The position numbers and the translations under genes are program-made. DNA of 40,403 nt from contig JAFTUS010000197.1 in NCBI GenBank assembly GCA_017466125.1, forward strand, positions 1 to 40,403, in the 5' to 3' direction. Numbering within the stretch: the stretch's first letter is position 1; each line of letters begins with the position of its first letter. Shown piece after piece: positions 32,016 through 40,403 of the stretch. The notes beneath the pieces were generated by a model that saw only the letters and a list, made by a program, of their open reading frames with translations, was not told the origin of the DNA and ran no database searches. This DNA comes from Lentisphaeria bacterium. GTDB lineage: Bacteria; Verrucomicrobiota; Lentisphaeria; Victivallales; Victivallaceae.

Positions 32016-33257
32016 ATGTCTGTGTATGATGATGCCCGTGCTGCTTATGCCGCCCTCGGTATTGATACTGAAGCGGCTTTCAAAAGACTTGATGAAATCG
32101 CCGTAAGTCTCCACTGCTGGCAGGGGGATGACGTTCAGGGGTTTGAAAACAGTGCCGCTGTTGACGGCGGTCTTGCCGTGACGGGCAACTATCCCGGCCG
32201 CGCCCGCAATGCGGAAGAACTCCGTGCGGACTTTGAACAGGCTCTCAAACTGATCCCCGGCAAAAAACGGCTCAATCTTCATGCGATCTACGCCGAAACC
32301 AACGGAAAAAAGGTCGGCCGCAACGAGATCACGCCCGAACACTTCTCTGCCTGGATGGACTGGGCGGCTGAAAAAAATCTCGGACTGGACTTCAACCCCT
32401 CCAACTTCTCCCACCCCATGATGGATAACGGCCTGACTTTGAGCAGCCCCAAAAAGGAAGTGCGGGATTTCTGGGTGGAACACGGTATCGCCTGCCGTAA
32501 GATCGCTGAAGCATTCGGCAAAAGACTCAACAATACCTGTGTGACCAACCACTGGGCACCCGACGGTTTCAAGGATACGCCTTTCGACCGCCTTGCCGCC
32601 CGTGAACGTCTGGCGGACTCCCTCGACCGCATTTTTGCTGAAAAGATCGACCCCAAATACAACCTCGATGCTGTGGAGTGTAAACTTTTCGGCATCGGTG
32701 CTGAAAGCTGCACCGTGGGTTCGCACGAATTTTATATGGGTTACGCCCTCAAAAATCAGAAATTGCTCTGTCTGGATGCCGGTCACTTCCACCCGACCGA
32801 AGTCATTTCCGACAAACTTTCCAGTTGTCTGATGTTTTTCGATGAAGTTCTGCTTCACGTCAGCCGCGGTGTCCGCTGGGACAGCGACCACGTTGTGACC
32901 CTGACCGATGAACTCAAGGCGATTGCCGAAGAGGTCGTCCGTCACAACTACGACAAACGCGTCCACATCGGCTTGGATTACTTCGATGCCTCCATCAACC
33001 GCATTGCCGCCTGGGTCATCGGGGCGCGCAACATGTTCAAGGCTCTGCTGATCGCCATGCTGGAACCCGCCGCGCAGATGCGTGCTGCCGAAGAGAGCGG
33101 CGATTTTACCGCCCGTCTGGTGTGGATGGAAGAAGCCAAGAGTCTGCCCTTCGCCGCCGTGTGGGATGAATACTGCCGCCGTGCCGGAGTTCCGGTCGGA
33201 GCCGCATGGCTGGATGAAGTTAAAGCATACGAAAAGAACGTCTTGTCCAAACGCTGA
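32016..33257 (+). CDS. rhaA: L-rhamnose isomerase RhaA
   Basis: This TIM-barrel, metal-dependent enzyme converts L-rhamnose to L-rhamnulose in the cytoplasm. The 413-residue protein shows [70 protein letters not shown] and VRWDSDHVV, the RhaA blocks with metal-binding Glu, Asp and His. ATG 32016 follows AAAGGAA. No rhamnulokinase or aldolase is present; instead folE, dtd and dxr follow within one apparent operon, which is unusual. Rhamnose could come from rhamnogalacturonan handled by the GH28/SGNH pair. Confidence 0.95.
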   Translation: MSVYDDARAAYAALGIDTEAAFKRLDEIAVSLHCWQGDDVQGFENSAAVDGGLAVTGNYPGRARNAEELRADFEQALKLIPGKKRLNLHAIYAETNGKKVGRNEITPEHFSAWMDWAAEKNLGLDFNPSNFSHPMMDNGLTLSSPKKEVRDFWVEHGIACRKIAEAFGKRLNNTCVTNHWAPDGFKDTPFDRLAARERLADSLDRIFAEKIDPKYNLDAVECKLFGIGAESCTVGSHEFYMGYALKNQKLLCLDAGHFHPTEVISDKLSSCLMFFDEVLLHVSRGVRWDSDHVVTLTDELKAIAEEVVRHNYDKRVHIGLDYFDASINRIAAWVIGARNMFKALLIAMLEPAAQMRAAEESGDFTARLVWMEEAKSLPFAAVWDEYCRRAGVPVGAAWLDEVKAYEKNVLSKR

Positions 33258-33266
33258 AGGTTCTGA

Positions 33267-33815
33267 ATGGAAAGTATAGAAAAGGATGTACTCCACATTC
33301 TTCAGGCAATGGGTGAAGATCCGACCCGTGAAGGACTGGTCGATACCCCGAAACGTGTTGCCAAAAGTTATGAGTTTCTGACCCGCGGCTACCGGCAGAA
33401 TTTGGAAGAAGTTGTCAACGGTGCGCTTTTTGAAGCGGAATCGGATGATATGGTCATTGTCCGCGATATTGAATTTTTCAGTCTTTGCGAACATCACATG
33501 CTGCCCTTTTTCGGCAGATGCCATGTCGGTTACATCCCAAACAAAAAAATCATCGGTGTCAGTAAAGTCGCCCGTATCGTCGATCTTTTTGCCCGCCGTC
33601 TGCAAGTGCAGGAGCGTCTGACCAAACAGATTTCAGAGGCTCTTATGGAAATTCTTGATGCCGAAGGCGTTGGAGTGGTCATGGAGGCACGGCATCTCTG
33701 TATGCAGATGCGCGGAGTTGAAAAGCAGCATTCAGAAATGACCACCAGTGCCATGCTGGGGAGTTTCCGGCGTGAACTTGCGACCCGTAATGAATTTACA
33801 AGGCTGATCCGATGA
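33267..33815 (+). CDS. folE: GTP cyclohydrolase I FolE
   Basis: It catalyses GTP to 7,8-dihydroneopterin triphosphate, the first step of folate and queuosine precursor synthesis. The 182-residue protein has [20 protein letters not shown], the zinc ligands in [13 protein letters not shown] with the second Cys in [14 protein letters not shown], and [18 protein letters not shown]. The length is normal. It starts nine bases after the rhaA stop with a weak AAGG site and overlaps dtd by four bases. Its product could feed the PTPS-like protein at 16765. Confidence 0.95.
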   Translation: MESIEKDVLHILQAMGEDPTREGLVDTPKRVAKSYEFLTRGYRQNLEEVVNGALFEAESDDMVIVRDIEFFSLCEHHMLPFFGRCHVGYIPNKKIIGVSKVARIVDLFARRLQVQERLTKQISEALMEILDAEGVGVVMEARHLCMQMRGVEKQHSEMTTSAMLGSFRRELATRNEFTRLIR

Positions 33816-34252
33816 GAGTGCTTGTCCAGCGGGTGAGTTCTTCCTCCGTTACCATCGACGGTGAATGTTGCGGTGCGATCGGAGCGGGGCTGAATATCCT
33901 TGTCGGGATAACCCACAGTGATACAGAAGCAGATGCGAAATATCTTGCCGAAAAATGCGTTTGTCTGCGCATTTTTGAGGATGAAGCAGGGAAAATGAAC
34001 CGTTCTCTGCTGGACATCGGCGGCGAGGCTCTGATTATTTCGCAGTTTACGCTTTACGGCGATACCACGCAGGGAAGGCGTCCCTTTTTCGGCGATGCCG
34101 CCCGCCCGGAGATCGCCGAACCGCTTTACGAAAAGTTCATCGGCTTTGTAAAAGCCGGCGGAGTGAAAGTCGCCACCGGCAGATTTGGTGCCGATATGAA
34201 AGTTGAAATCCAAAATGACGGGCCTGTGACCCTGATGATCGAGTCAAAATGA
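33812..34252 (+). CDS. dtd: D-aminoacyl-tRNA deacylase Dtd
   Basis: This enzyme hydrolyses D-amino acids from mischarged tRNA. The 146-residue protein has [17 protein letters not shown] at the start, the Ser-Gln active-site block [18 protein letters not shown] and the cross-subunit Gly-cisPro motif [13 protein letters not shown]. Its ATG overlaps the folE stop (ATGA), and its stop overlaps the dxr start in the same way, so the three are co-translated. Confidence 0.95.
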   Translation: MRVLVQRVSSSSVTIDGECCGAIGAGLNILVGITHSDTEADAKYLAEKCVCLRIFEDEAGKMNRSLLDIGGEALIISQFTLYGDTTQGRRPFFGDAARPEIAEPLYEKFIGFVKAGGVKVATGRFGADMKVEIQNDGPVTLMIESK

Positions 34253-35397
34253 AGAAAAAAGGCGTTGTTGTGTTGGGAGCCACCGGCTCTATCGGTTTGA
34301 GTACGGCAAGGGTGCTGGAACAGTTCCCCGACAGATTTGAGGTCATTTCGCTTGTGGCGAGAAACAATCTGGATGAACTGGCAAGACAGGCCGGACTCTT
34401 CAAGCCCCGGACGGTCATTACGACCGATGAACGTTTGACAGAAACGTTGCAGAGTAAACTTCCTGCCGGAGTAAAAGGCGAGGGGGGCTGGGAACCTGTG
34501 ATGCAAGCGGTGACTGCTCCTGAAACCGATGTTGTCGTTTGCGCCATTGTGGGAACCGGAGGATTGGAGCCGGTCGTGGCGGCGATCCGTGCCGGAAAGA
34601 CCATTGCCCTTGCCAGCAAGGAAGTTATGGTCATGGCGGGTGAGATCGTGCGGCGTGAACTTGCGGCATCGCCCACTGCGAAACTGGTTCCGGTGGACAG
34701 TGAACACTCCGCTATTTTTCAGTGTCTTGCGGGGCGTCCGGAGTGTGAAGTCAAAAATCTGCTTATTACCGCCAGCGGCGGAGCGTTCCGCAGTTGGAGC
34801 ATGGAGGAAATCGCCAAGGCCACATTGCAGGATGCTTTGAAACATCCGAATTGGAGCATGGGCCCAAAAGTAACCATTGATTCTGCCAGTTTGATGAACA
34901 AGGCTCTTGAAATGGTGGAGGCGCGTTATATTTTCGATGTTGTTCCGGAAAAGATCAAAGTGGTGCTGCATCCGCAGTCGATCGTTCACTCCATGGTGGA
35001 GTTGTGTGACAACAGTGTGATAGCGCAGTTATGCCGAACGGACATGCGTTTTGCCATTCAATATGCACTGACCTACCCGGAGAGATTTGACGGAGCTTTG
35101 CCTGCTATGGACTTTGAAACGCTGTTGAAACTGGAATTTTCCGCTCCGGACAGACAGAAATATCCTTCGATCGGCTTTGCAGAAGAGGCAATGCGGCGTG
35201 GCGGGACGATGCCCGCAGTGATGAATGCCGCCAATGAAATTGCCGTAGAACGTTTCCGCCGTGAAGAGATCCGTTTCACGCAGATCTGGTCGATCGTGGA
35301 AAAGACCATGGCGGCGCACGATCCGCACCCGCAGGAAAGTTTCGCCGTCATCAAAGAGGCGGATGCCTGGGCGAGGGCTTTCGCCGGTCAGATGTGA
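34249..35397 (+). CDS. dxr: 1-deoxy-D-xylulose 5-phosphate reductoisomerase Dxr (IspC)
   Basis: It makes 2-C-methyl-D-erythritol 4-phosphate in the MEP isoprenoid pathway, using NADPH and a divalent metal. The 382-residue protein has [46 protein letters not shown] with the metal acids, [34 protein letters not shown] and [14 protein letters not shown]. The last gene of the rhaA operon; it overlaps the convergent FAD oxidoreductase gene by ten bases at its 3' end, with no terminator between them. Confidence 0.95.
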   Translation: MKKKGVVVLGATGSIGLSTARVLEQFPDRFEVISLVARNNLDELARQAGLFKPRTVITTDERLTETLQSKLPAGVKGEGGWEPVMQAVTAPETDVVVCAIVGTGGLEPVVAAIRAGKTIALASKEVMVMAGEIVRRELAASPTAKLVPVDSEHSAIFQCLAGRPECEVKNLLITASGGAFRSWSMEEIAKATLQDALKHPNWSMGPKVTIDSASLMNKALEMVEARYIFDVVPEKIKVVLHPQSIVHSMVELCDNSVIAQLCRTDMRFAIQYALTYPERFDGALPAMDFETLLKLEFSAPDRQKYPSIGFAEEAMRRGGTMPAVMNAANEIAVERFRREEIRFTQIWSIVEKTMAAHDPHPQESFAVIKEADAWARAFAGQM

Positions 35398-36662
35398 CCG
35401 ATATCGGCGTGAGTATCTGCGGCTTCGGTATTTCCGGCGGGGATGAGTGCATCATCGAAATGAATCCGGTTGCCGCCTTTTTCCATTGCCCGCTGAAGCG
35501 GTTCAAGAGACAACTTATCCAGCCCTGAACCGGAGTCGATCGACTGTGCGGCGGCAATACCGGCGGCCTGTCCGGAGACGATCGCCGGAGGAATGACCCG
35601 GAGAATATCCCACGCATACCCTTCGCCGGAAGCGGAGCGGCCCGCTGTAATCAGGTTGGGGAAACCCTCATGTACCAGAGTTCCGTAGGGAATTTCATAC
35701 AGATAATCCCGGCGGTCGAAATCGCAGATCGCACCGACTGAATCTTCAAAATGGCGGTACGCATCACTCTCTTTCAGGGTCACATCGCCGTCAATTCTCC
35801 GGGTGGTACGGAATTGCGGCATACTGGGAATGGAGAGGATATCACGGGATTTTTCCGGTTCTTTTTTCAGCTTTTCAAACATGAGCAGTTGATTGCGGAT
35901 CAAATAATCGGAGACATCGTCGCCATCGGTTCCCTTGTAAAGCGGAACATCGGCGGGCTGGTTGTGTCCGTAAAGGTTGATACAACCGCCGTTGACACCT
36001 CCGGCATTCAGAAACGCAAAATTTCCGGTTTCCGCAACTTTACGGCAGGAATCGACAGTTGCTGCGAACCCGTAATAGGTGAAATAATTTTTTCCCTGAA
36101 CCGTGGGTACGCCCGCCCGGTAAAGGATATCGGCATCGCCGGTGGCATCGATGTAAGCCGATGCCGTACAGTATGAACGGCCTGATTTATTCAAAATGAG
36201 CAGTCCTTTACAGACCTGTTCATCCATAATGACATCTTCCACGATGGTATCGAAGAGGATTTTTACGCCGGAAGAGATCAGCAGATCGGTCATGGCAATG
36301 GCGAAGATCCACGGCGAAAACCGGGTAACATAACGGACATTGGTCGGTTCGGCGGGTTCGCCGTTTTTCCATTCTTTGGGGATGGTATCATAACCGTACC
36401 GGACAGAAAGTTGTAAGAATTCCTCTGCCATGCCGGAAATGATCTGTTTGCCGCGTCCGTTGCACATGGGAACGAAAAAGTTGACATGTCCGATCGTCGC
36501 AAGACCGCCGAGGATACATGTTTTTTCGATAAGCAGAACCTGTTTCCCCTCACGAGCGGCGGCAAGAGCCGCAGCCGCACCGGCGACCCCGCCCCCCGCA
36601 ACGATGATATCATAATGTTGATAGAACGGTATTTTCTCTGTTCGCGTAATAAATGTTTCCAT
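35388..36662 (-). CDS. FAD-dependent oxidoreductase (FAD_oxidored family)
   Basis: The 424-residue protein has an N-terminal Rossmann FAD motif DIIVAGGGVAGAAAALAAAR followed by LLIEKTCILGGLATIG, and a late FAD block LITAGRSASGEGYAWDILRV. Middle blocks include YIDATGDADILYRAGVP. This family is common next to glycoside hydrolases in Lentisphaerae and Planctomycetes-type genomes, and its substrates are mostly unknown. There is no signal peptide. ATG 36662 has AGGAGAGA upstream and a promoter at 36689-36717. Neighbouring GH36 is on the same strand 200 bases upstream with separate signals. It overlaps dxr tail to tail. Confidence 0.85.
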   Translation of the reverse strand: METFITRTEKIPFYQHYDIIVAGGGVAGAAAALAAAREGKQVLLIEKTCILGGLATIGHVNFFVPMCNGRGKQIISGMAEEFLQLSVRYGYDTIPKEWKNGEPAEPTNVRYVTRFSPWIFAIAMTDLLISSGVKILFDTIVEDVIMDEQVCKGLLILNKSGRSYCTASAYIDATGDADILYRAGVPTVQGKNYFTYYGFAATVDSCRKVAETGNFAFLNAGGVNGGCINLYGHNQPADVPLYKGTDGDDVSDYLIRNQLLMFEKLKKEPEKSRDILSIPSMPQFRTTRRIDGDVTLKESDAYRHFEDSVGAICDFDRRDYLYEIPYGTLVHEGFPNLITAGRSASGEGYAWDILRVIPPAIVSGQAAGIAAAQSIDSGSGLDKLSLEPLQRAMEKGGNRIHFDDALIPAGNTEAADTHADIGHI

Positions 36663-36688
36663 GTGATCTCTCCTTTTGACTTTCTGTA

Positions 36689-36717
36689 AACATACCTCTG
36701 CAATATTATTTTTTCAA
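36689..36717 (-). promoter_or_regulatory. Promoter of the FAD oxidoreductase gene
   Basis: Minus strand TTGAAA (36717 to 36712), 17-base spacer, TATGTT (36694 to 36689). Confidence 0.55.
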
Positions 36718-36812
36718 ACAGAGTCAGTGTGAAACCCGGGAAATAAAGACGAAATTGTTTTTATCGGAACGATAAAAGCGATTCCTCCCGGAAGTTTTCA
36801 GGTGATTGGACA

Positions 36813-36851
36813 CGGGGAAGATAACCTTTTTTTACAAAGGAGTCTTCCCCG
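36813..36851 (-). terminator. Long hairpin after the GH36 gene
   Basis: Arms cggggaaga (36813-36821) and tcttccccg (36843-36851) continue inward as cctttt/aaagg. It starts 20 bases after the GH36 stop. There is no T-tract directly after the stem, so termination efficiency is uncertain. Confidence 0.6.
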
Positions 36852-36870
36852 CAAAAACCTTTACGCTCAA

Positions 36871-38943
36871 TCAGATTTTTTGATAGAACATCAAAGATGC
36901 GCTGCGTTTTTCCGGCATGGTTTTCCGGAAATAACGGAGGTCTTTTCCGGATACGCGTTTGACTGTGCCAGCGGCAAAGTCCCGGAGTTCATATTCTGAT
37001 TGCGGATCGATTTCCGGGAGCAGGGTCAAAAATTCGTCCTCCGGTGTTTCCGGGCGGCGGAAGATGAGTACAAAACCAGCTTGTTTTGCGGGATCATGGG
37101 CTTGCATCGCACAGAATTCGGAAAGATCCTCCGGATTTTTGGACAGTTGATAATAGTTGCCTTTGGTCAGAAATTCACGCATCTCACGGAATGCAAACAG
37201 ATGTTTCCGGAAAATGTCGTAATCGAAATCTTCTGCGGGATACCGGGAGGGATACTGCCAGCGTTTACTGCCGATACCCAGACCGCAGCCGCCGGAAAGC
37301 ATGGCGTAACTGTCATCTTCCGGCATCCATGAAAGGGTACTGTGCAGCGGATAGACTTCGTTCAAGTAGTAGTTTTCCAGATGGACACAGGTGTAATTGT
37401 AGACTTGGAAGGTTTCAAAATCACTCTGACACAACGGGAATGAATATGTCGCAAGCATATAATCCAGCCGTCTGCCGCCGGAGGCACAGTTGTCGATGAA
37501 CATATCCGGACGTGCCGCACGCAATGCCCCCCAGAAACGGTAAAGATTGTCAATGTGTTTCATCTCATGTACACCGATCCGGTCGGGTTCGTCAGCCAAC
37601 TGCCAGGTTTCACGGAAGTTGATATTCTGGTCGATCCGGTAAAACTCAATCTTCTCCCGTTCCAGAAAATCGAGTGTCCAGTTGGTAAGCCATTCGCATG
37701 CCTCCGGATTGCCGAGGTCAAAAATATAACTGTGAGACGGATTGTCGAGAAACCAGTCGGGATGTTCCTGAAACAGGGCGGAGCCGCATTCTTTATGGTA
37801 ACGTTCCGGTTCAAACCAGACCATGGTCTTCAAGCCGCACTCTCTGGCGAAATCTGTGATTTCCGATAAGCCGTTGGGGTGGGCATAGCGGTTGATACGG
37901 TTGCTGCCGACCCGTTGCGGCCAATCGCTTCCGGCGGAAGCACTTTCATCGCAAGGATGAGGACACGGACCGTCATGGCCCTGCCAACCGGCATCGATCC
38001 AGTGAACTTCAAAGGGGAGTTCTTTCTCTTTGATGGTACGAAGAACTTTTTTCATATTTTCAGTTTCAACTCCGCCCCATGATGCCGCACTCAATGGCGG
38101 CAGAAGAAGATTGCCTTTGCTGTCATGGGGGGCATGATGCGTCATCATAAAACGGCGGTGGATATTGATGAAATCACGCACCGTTATATCATTGCGGAAA
38201 CCGATGAAATATCCGGGTTCACGCAGAGTTTCTCCCGGTTTTACGCAGAAATGCGTGTGCGGCATACCGGAAATGATGTTCCAGTTTTTGCCGCGTTTCC
38301 AGACTTCCTGCGGACTCGTTTCGCTTTTGAGCGAGAAGTCGGCAACCCAGCTGCCGCTCCAGCCTACTCCGATATCGTAACCGTTGAGATCATCAAAATC
38401 GACCCGGAAAAACGGCATGGCCCGTTCGCTTGGACGGCTGAAATCTTCTGAATTGAGCTGGAGCGTTTCTTCGCCCGTTTTGGGGTACAGGCGGCGGTCG
38501 ACACGGATAAAGTCACTTCCGGAGGAGAAAGAACCGAGATAATAACTGATTTTCAATCGGTTCCCGGCGGCAGACGAGTCCCACTCTTTGATTTTCATAG
38601 TGCCGTAGTAAGGTTGCGCCAGTGTACCATTCAGGTCGAGCATTTTCAATTCTTCAATGATCCCGCTGGTATGGCTGCCGGAGTTCTTGATGAAACTTTC
38701 ATATTCCAGATACGGAAAATCGTTGAAAAGGGTGAATTTCAATGTGAGAGTCAAGCCGTTTTCCGGCAGTTGCCATTCCAGTTCTGTGATTTCTTTGTTT
38801 TTGTCTTTTTGTGTATTTTTTACATGGCAGGAAAGTTCGGTGGAGAGAATTTTCTTCCCAGCATGACACAGAGAAAACAAATTTCGCTTGTTTTGTCGTA
38901 TATCTTCCCAGAAAAGATTTCGTTGAGCAAAAGATTTTTCCAT
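36871..38943 (-). CDS. GH36 family alpha-galactosidase
   Basis: The 690-residue protein has the N-terminal beta-supersandwich of GH36 (1-270), then the barrel: SWGGVETENMKKVLRTIKEK, FEVHWIDAGWQGHDG, TMVWFEPERYHKE, IEFYRIDQNINFRE with nucleophile Asp438, and FIDNCASGGRRLDYM with acid/base Asp494. It releases terminal alpha-galactose from oligosaccharides or mucin-type glycans, or acts on related alpha-linked sugars. There is no signal peptide. It is divergent from an AraC regulator with a 74-base gap, so the regulator probably controls it in response to the sugar. Confidence 0.9.
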   Translation of the reverse strand: MEKSFAQRNLFWEDIRQNKRNLFSLCHAGKKILSTELSCHVKNTQKDKNKEITELEWQLPENGLTLTLKFTLFNDFPYLEYESFIKNSGSHTSGIIEELKMLDLNGTLAQPYYGTMKIKEWDSSAAGNRLKISYYLGSFSSGSDFIRVDRRLYPKTGEETLQLNSEDFSRPSERAMPFFRVDFDDLNGYDIGVGWSGSWVADFSLKSETSPQEVWKRGKNWNIISGMPHTHFCVKPGETLREPGYFIGFRNDITVRDFINIHRRFMMTHHAPHDSKGNLLLPPLSAASWGGVETENMKKVLRTIKEKELPFEVHWIDAGWQGHDGPCPHPCDESASAGSDWPQRVGSNRINRYAHPNGLSEITDFARECGLKTMVWFEPERYHKECGSALFQEHPDWFLDNPSHSYIFDLGNPEACEWLTNWTLDFLEREKIEFYRIDQNINFRETWQLADEPDRIGVHEMKHIDNLYRFWGALRAARPDMFIDNCASGGRRLDYMLATYSFPLCQSDFETFQVYNYTCVHLENYYLNEVYPLHSTLSWMPEDDSYAMLSGGCGLGIGSKRWQYPSRYPAEDFDYDIFRKHLFAFREMREFLTKGNYYQLSKNPEDLSEFCAMQAHDPAKQAGFVLIFRRPETPEDEFLTLLPEIDPQSEYELRDFAAGTVKRVSGKDLRYFRKTMPEKRSASLMFYQKI

Positions 38944-38961
38944 AATATTTCCATTCCCTTT

Positions 38962-38989
38962 TTGAAAAATTTTTTTTCAAGTCTATATT
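38962..38989 (+). promoter_or_regulatory. Promoter of the AraC gene with overlapping palindrome
   Basis: TTGAAA (38962-38967), 16-base spacer, TATATT (38984-38989). The -35 and spacer form the palindrome ttgaaaa...ttttcaa (38962-38980), a possible operator for both divergent genes. Confidence 0.6.
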
Positions 38990-39017
38990 AATGTAGCACC
39001 AAAGAAAGATTTTGAAA

Positions 39018-39854
39018 ATGTCATATTGGAATGAAAATTTGTCAGATTACGGAATAAATATAAAATTCCTCTGCGGAGATGTCACGCCGGTGGACCACTC
39101 CTTGCCCAACAGTGAACGTTGTCTGCCCTTTACCGTCCTGACCTACCAGGAGCCTGCACCCGGAACGGCGTGGCACGGCTGCGGATGTATTTGCCCGGAG
39201 GGAGAATATTTCAGTGCAGAGCCGGCATGCTGGATCATTCCGCCCTATTGCCGTCATCAGTTCCGGCGTTTGGACAGACTTCATATCAGCACATGGGGGC
39301 ATTTTGAATTTACGATCGGCTGTGAATTGGATTTGATGCACTTTTACGAAGTGCCCCGCTTTGTTTCAGGCGAAAAAGCGTTGGTGCTGAAAGAACTTTT
39401 GAAAAAATGTCAGCGTCCGGCAGAATATTCGCCTGCGGCGGTTTGTGCCGGGAAGGGGGCGCAGTATCAGTTATTGGCAGAAGTTTTGGAGTGTTCCAAA
39501 CTGCTTCAGGGAAGTCCGGGGGAGGTATTCAATCCTTTTTTCAACGGTATATTCCAATATATCCGCAAGAACCTCAACCGTCCGGTTTCTCTTGATGAAG
39601 TTGCCGCTTTTGCGGGGTTGTCCCGCTCATCTCTGGAAAAGAAATTCCGTGCCGCCATCGGCGTATCGCCGGGTGAATTTATTTTGCGGAGCCGCCTCCG
39701 GGAAGCCGCATGGATGCTCCGCAGTACTGCGATGACCGCCAAAGAGATCGCCGAAGCCACCGGTTTTGCCGATGTTTATACGTTCAGCAAAGCATTTCAG
39801 CGGAAATTCCACCGTCCGCCCATCCGCTTCCGAAAAGAGAAAATATTTAGTTGA
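39018..39854 (+). CDS. AraC-family transcriptional regulator
   Basis: The 278-residue protein has an N-terminal cupin-like sensor part (about 1-150; ACWIIPPYCRHQFRRLD fits a ligand-binding strand pair) and a C-terminal double helix-turn-helix: PVSLDEVAAFAGLSRSSLEK, then FRAAIGVSPGEFILRSRLRE, AKEIAEATGFADVYTFSKAF and FHRPPIRFRK. ATG 39018 is chosen; the only longer start is a TTG six bases earlier. It is divergent from GH36 alpha-galactosidase, making an activator of that gene in response to an alpha-galactoside plausible. A hairpin at 39895-39908 could end its transcript. Confidence 0.9.
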   Translation: MSYWNENLSDYGINIKFLCGDVTPVDHSLPNSERCLPFTVLTYQEPAPGTAWHGCGCICPEGEYFSAEPACWIIPPYCRHQFRRLDRLHISTWGHFEFTIGCELDLMHFYEVPRFVSGEKALVLKELLKKCQRPAEYSPAAVCAGKGAQYQLLAEVLECSKLLQGSPGEVFNPFFNGIFQYIRKNLNRPVSLDEVAAFAGLSRSSLEKKFRAAIGVSPGEFILRSRLREAAWMLRSTAMTAKEIAEATGFADVYTFSKAFQRKFHRPPIRFRKEKIFS

Positions 39855-39894
39855 AATTATTTTATCTGAAAAAATTGAAAATAAAATAATAAAA

Positions 39895-39908
39895 GCAAAG
39901 AAATTTGC
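39895..39908 (+). terminator. Weak hairpin after the AraC gene
   Basis: gcaaa / tttgc around gaaa, with AAAA before and TGTTTTC after. A modest candidate terminator. Confidence 0.35.
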
Positions 39909-40091
39909 TGTTTTCGGTTGTATAGTATGAAAAGTTCAATTTTTTGACAAATGAGTGCGAAAATTAAAAATATTACATTGGAACTCAGCGGTAAAGCCTT
40001 TACGGATGATTCTCAATTTACCATGTATAATGTCTGCCGCAAGATGTTTACGCAATGGAAACTCCTGACGGATCGGGTGGCAACGCCTTTT

Positions 40092-40147
40092 GTGATAAAT
40101 TCTCTTGTTTTTGACTTTTTCCAGGAGTCTTTTAGAGAATTTATCAC
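40092..40147. repeat. Perfect 13-bp inverted repeat (stem-loop)
   Basis: gtgataaattctc (40092-40104) and gagaatttatcac (40135-40147) are exact reverse complements around 30 bases, which hold a small gact/agtc stem. It interrupts the ORF at 39951. Confidence 0.8.
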
Positions 40148-40181
40148 GTTTTTCAGAATTTCAACCGAGTTACACACAGTT

Positions 40182-40229
40182 CGCGCTCCGACTCCGATGA
40201 GTTGGGGGATCCATTCTCGTCAGAGCGCG
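40182..40229. repeat. GC-rich bipartite stem-loop
   Basis: cgcgctc (40182-40188) pairs with gagcgcg (40223-40229), and inside it gatgag (40196-40201) pairs with ctcgtc (40216-40221). It is much more GC-rich than its surroundings. No tRNA or known riboswitch could be fitted. From 40242 to 40346 I see only small hairpins and no gene. Confidence 0.6.
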
Positions 40230-40346
40230 CCCTATGCATAACTCTACGCTTCCGGCATACTCAATTTTACAGAAAATTCGTTAACTGGCTTTTTGCATTT
40301 TTCCCGAATTGCAAAAGGTTTTATGAGGAGAGTTGATATCCGGAAT

Positions 40347-40375
40347 TTGACAAACATCAGATTCTGCGTTATATT
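40347..40375 (+). promoter_or_regulatory. Outward-facing promoter at the right edge
   Basis: TTGACA (40347-40352), 17-base spacer, TATATT (40370-40375). It would start transcription of a gene beyond the window. Confidence 0.65.
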
Positions 40376-40403
40376 ACAGGCAGGCTATGTGGGATTACCG
40401 TAA

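Larger units (their letters stand above)
39951..40241 (+). pseudogene. Short ORF, possible 5' remnant of a larger gene
   Basis: The 96-codon frame starts ATG 39951 without a good ribosome site. The first 42 residues (KNITLELSGKAFTDD, CRKMFTQWKLLTDRV) look like genuine protein. From about residue 45 the sequence becomes Phe-rich and irregular, where a 13-bp-arm inverted repeat (40092-40147) begins, and the frame then runs through a second stem-loop. I take this as the start of a longer gene broken by the insertion of structured DNA. I cannot name the parent family with confidence. Confidence 0.35.

Noticed and set aside
31977..33605. 542-codon open frame antisense to rhaA and folE
   Set aside because: It covers two well-identified enzymes on the other strand and has no ribosome site or recognisable domain. 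It is a codon-bias shadow.
40182..40229. tRNA gene or short minus-strand peptide (28 codons)
   Set aside because: No cloverleaf, T-loop or CCA end can be fitted, and the peptide has no ribosome site.

Overview
The window looks like a chromosomal segment from a gut-type, carbohydrate-degrading bacterium of moderate GC. My best guess is Lentisphaerota (a Victivallis-like member of the PVC superphylum). The basis is gene content: many family-divergent glycoside hydrolases without classical PUL genes, AraC regulators, a secreted sugar-active protein, type IV prepilin peptidase and GlmX-like acetyltransferase. This placement is inference; no rRNA or phylogenetic marker was analysed.

Layout. 1-4500 is an accessory island read on the minus strand: two tandem RHS-repeat tips, each with a different C-terminal domain and an overlapping membrane-protein gene (probable immunity), then a truncated secreted hydrolase fused to an AT-rich tail, a small lipoprotein, and at the window edge a string of five different palindromes separated by the constant heptamer GCTTCAT. 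4506-9173 holds two head-to-head paralogues of a GH89-like glycosidase, separated by a 68-bp-arm inverted repeat that mirrors promoter and leader. A 146-bp copy of one paralogue lies in a pseudogene patch (9218-9576) next to an EamA-transporter remnant.

9736-18828 is mostly housekeeping: cstA; glmM with a GlmX-like acetyltransferase behind a long structured leader; a minus-strand yeiH-tyrA-ABC operon; a QueD/PTPS-like gene with a zinc ribbon; and a sigma-70 family factor. 18957-23752 encodes a secreted laminin-G-like domain and a very large GH2 that appear to be one protein split at a ten-A run carrying the slippery heptamer A AAA AAG. 24024-26718 is a divergent GH28 / SGNH-esterase pair. 26777-30117 is a tightly overlapped operon (SecD-head-like lipoprotein, GNAT, SAH-hydrolase-like protein, SAH/MTA deaminase). 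30210-35397 carries aroE-pilD and rhaA-folE-dtd-dxr. 35388-39854 has an FAD oxidoreductase, a GH36 alpha-galactosidase and a divergent AraC regulator. The right end has a short possibly truncated ORF, two strong stem-loops and a promoter facing out of the window.

How it fits together: the GH28, SGNH esterase and RhaA suggest pectin/rhamnogalacturonan use; GH89-like, GH36 and GH2 enzymes suggest host or plant glycan trimming. Most glycosidases here have no signal peptide, so they probably act on imported oligosaccharides. Many genes share a TTGAAA-16/17-TATATT promoter form. The main candidates for something new are the GCTTCAT palindrome string beside the RHS modules, the A10 frameshift junction in the GH2 gene, and the SAH deaminase/SAHH-like operon.
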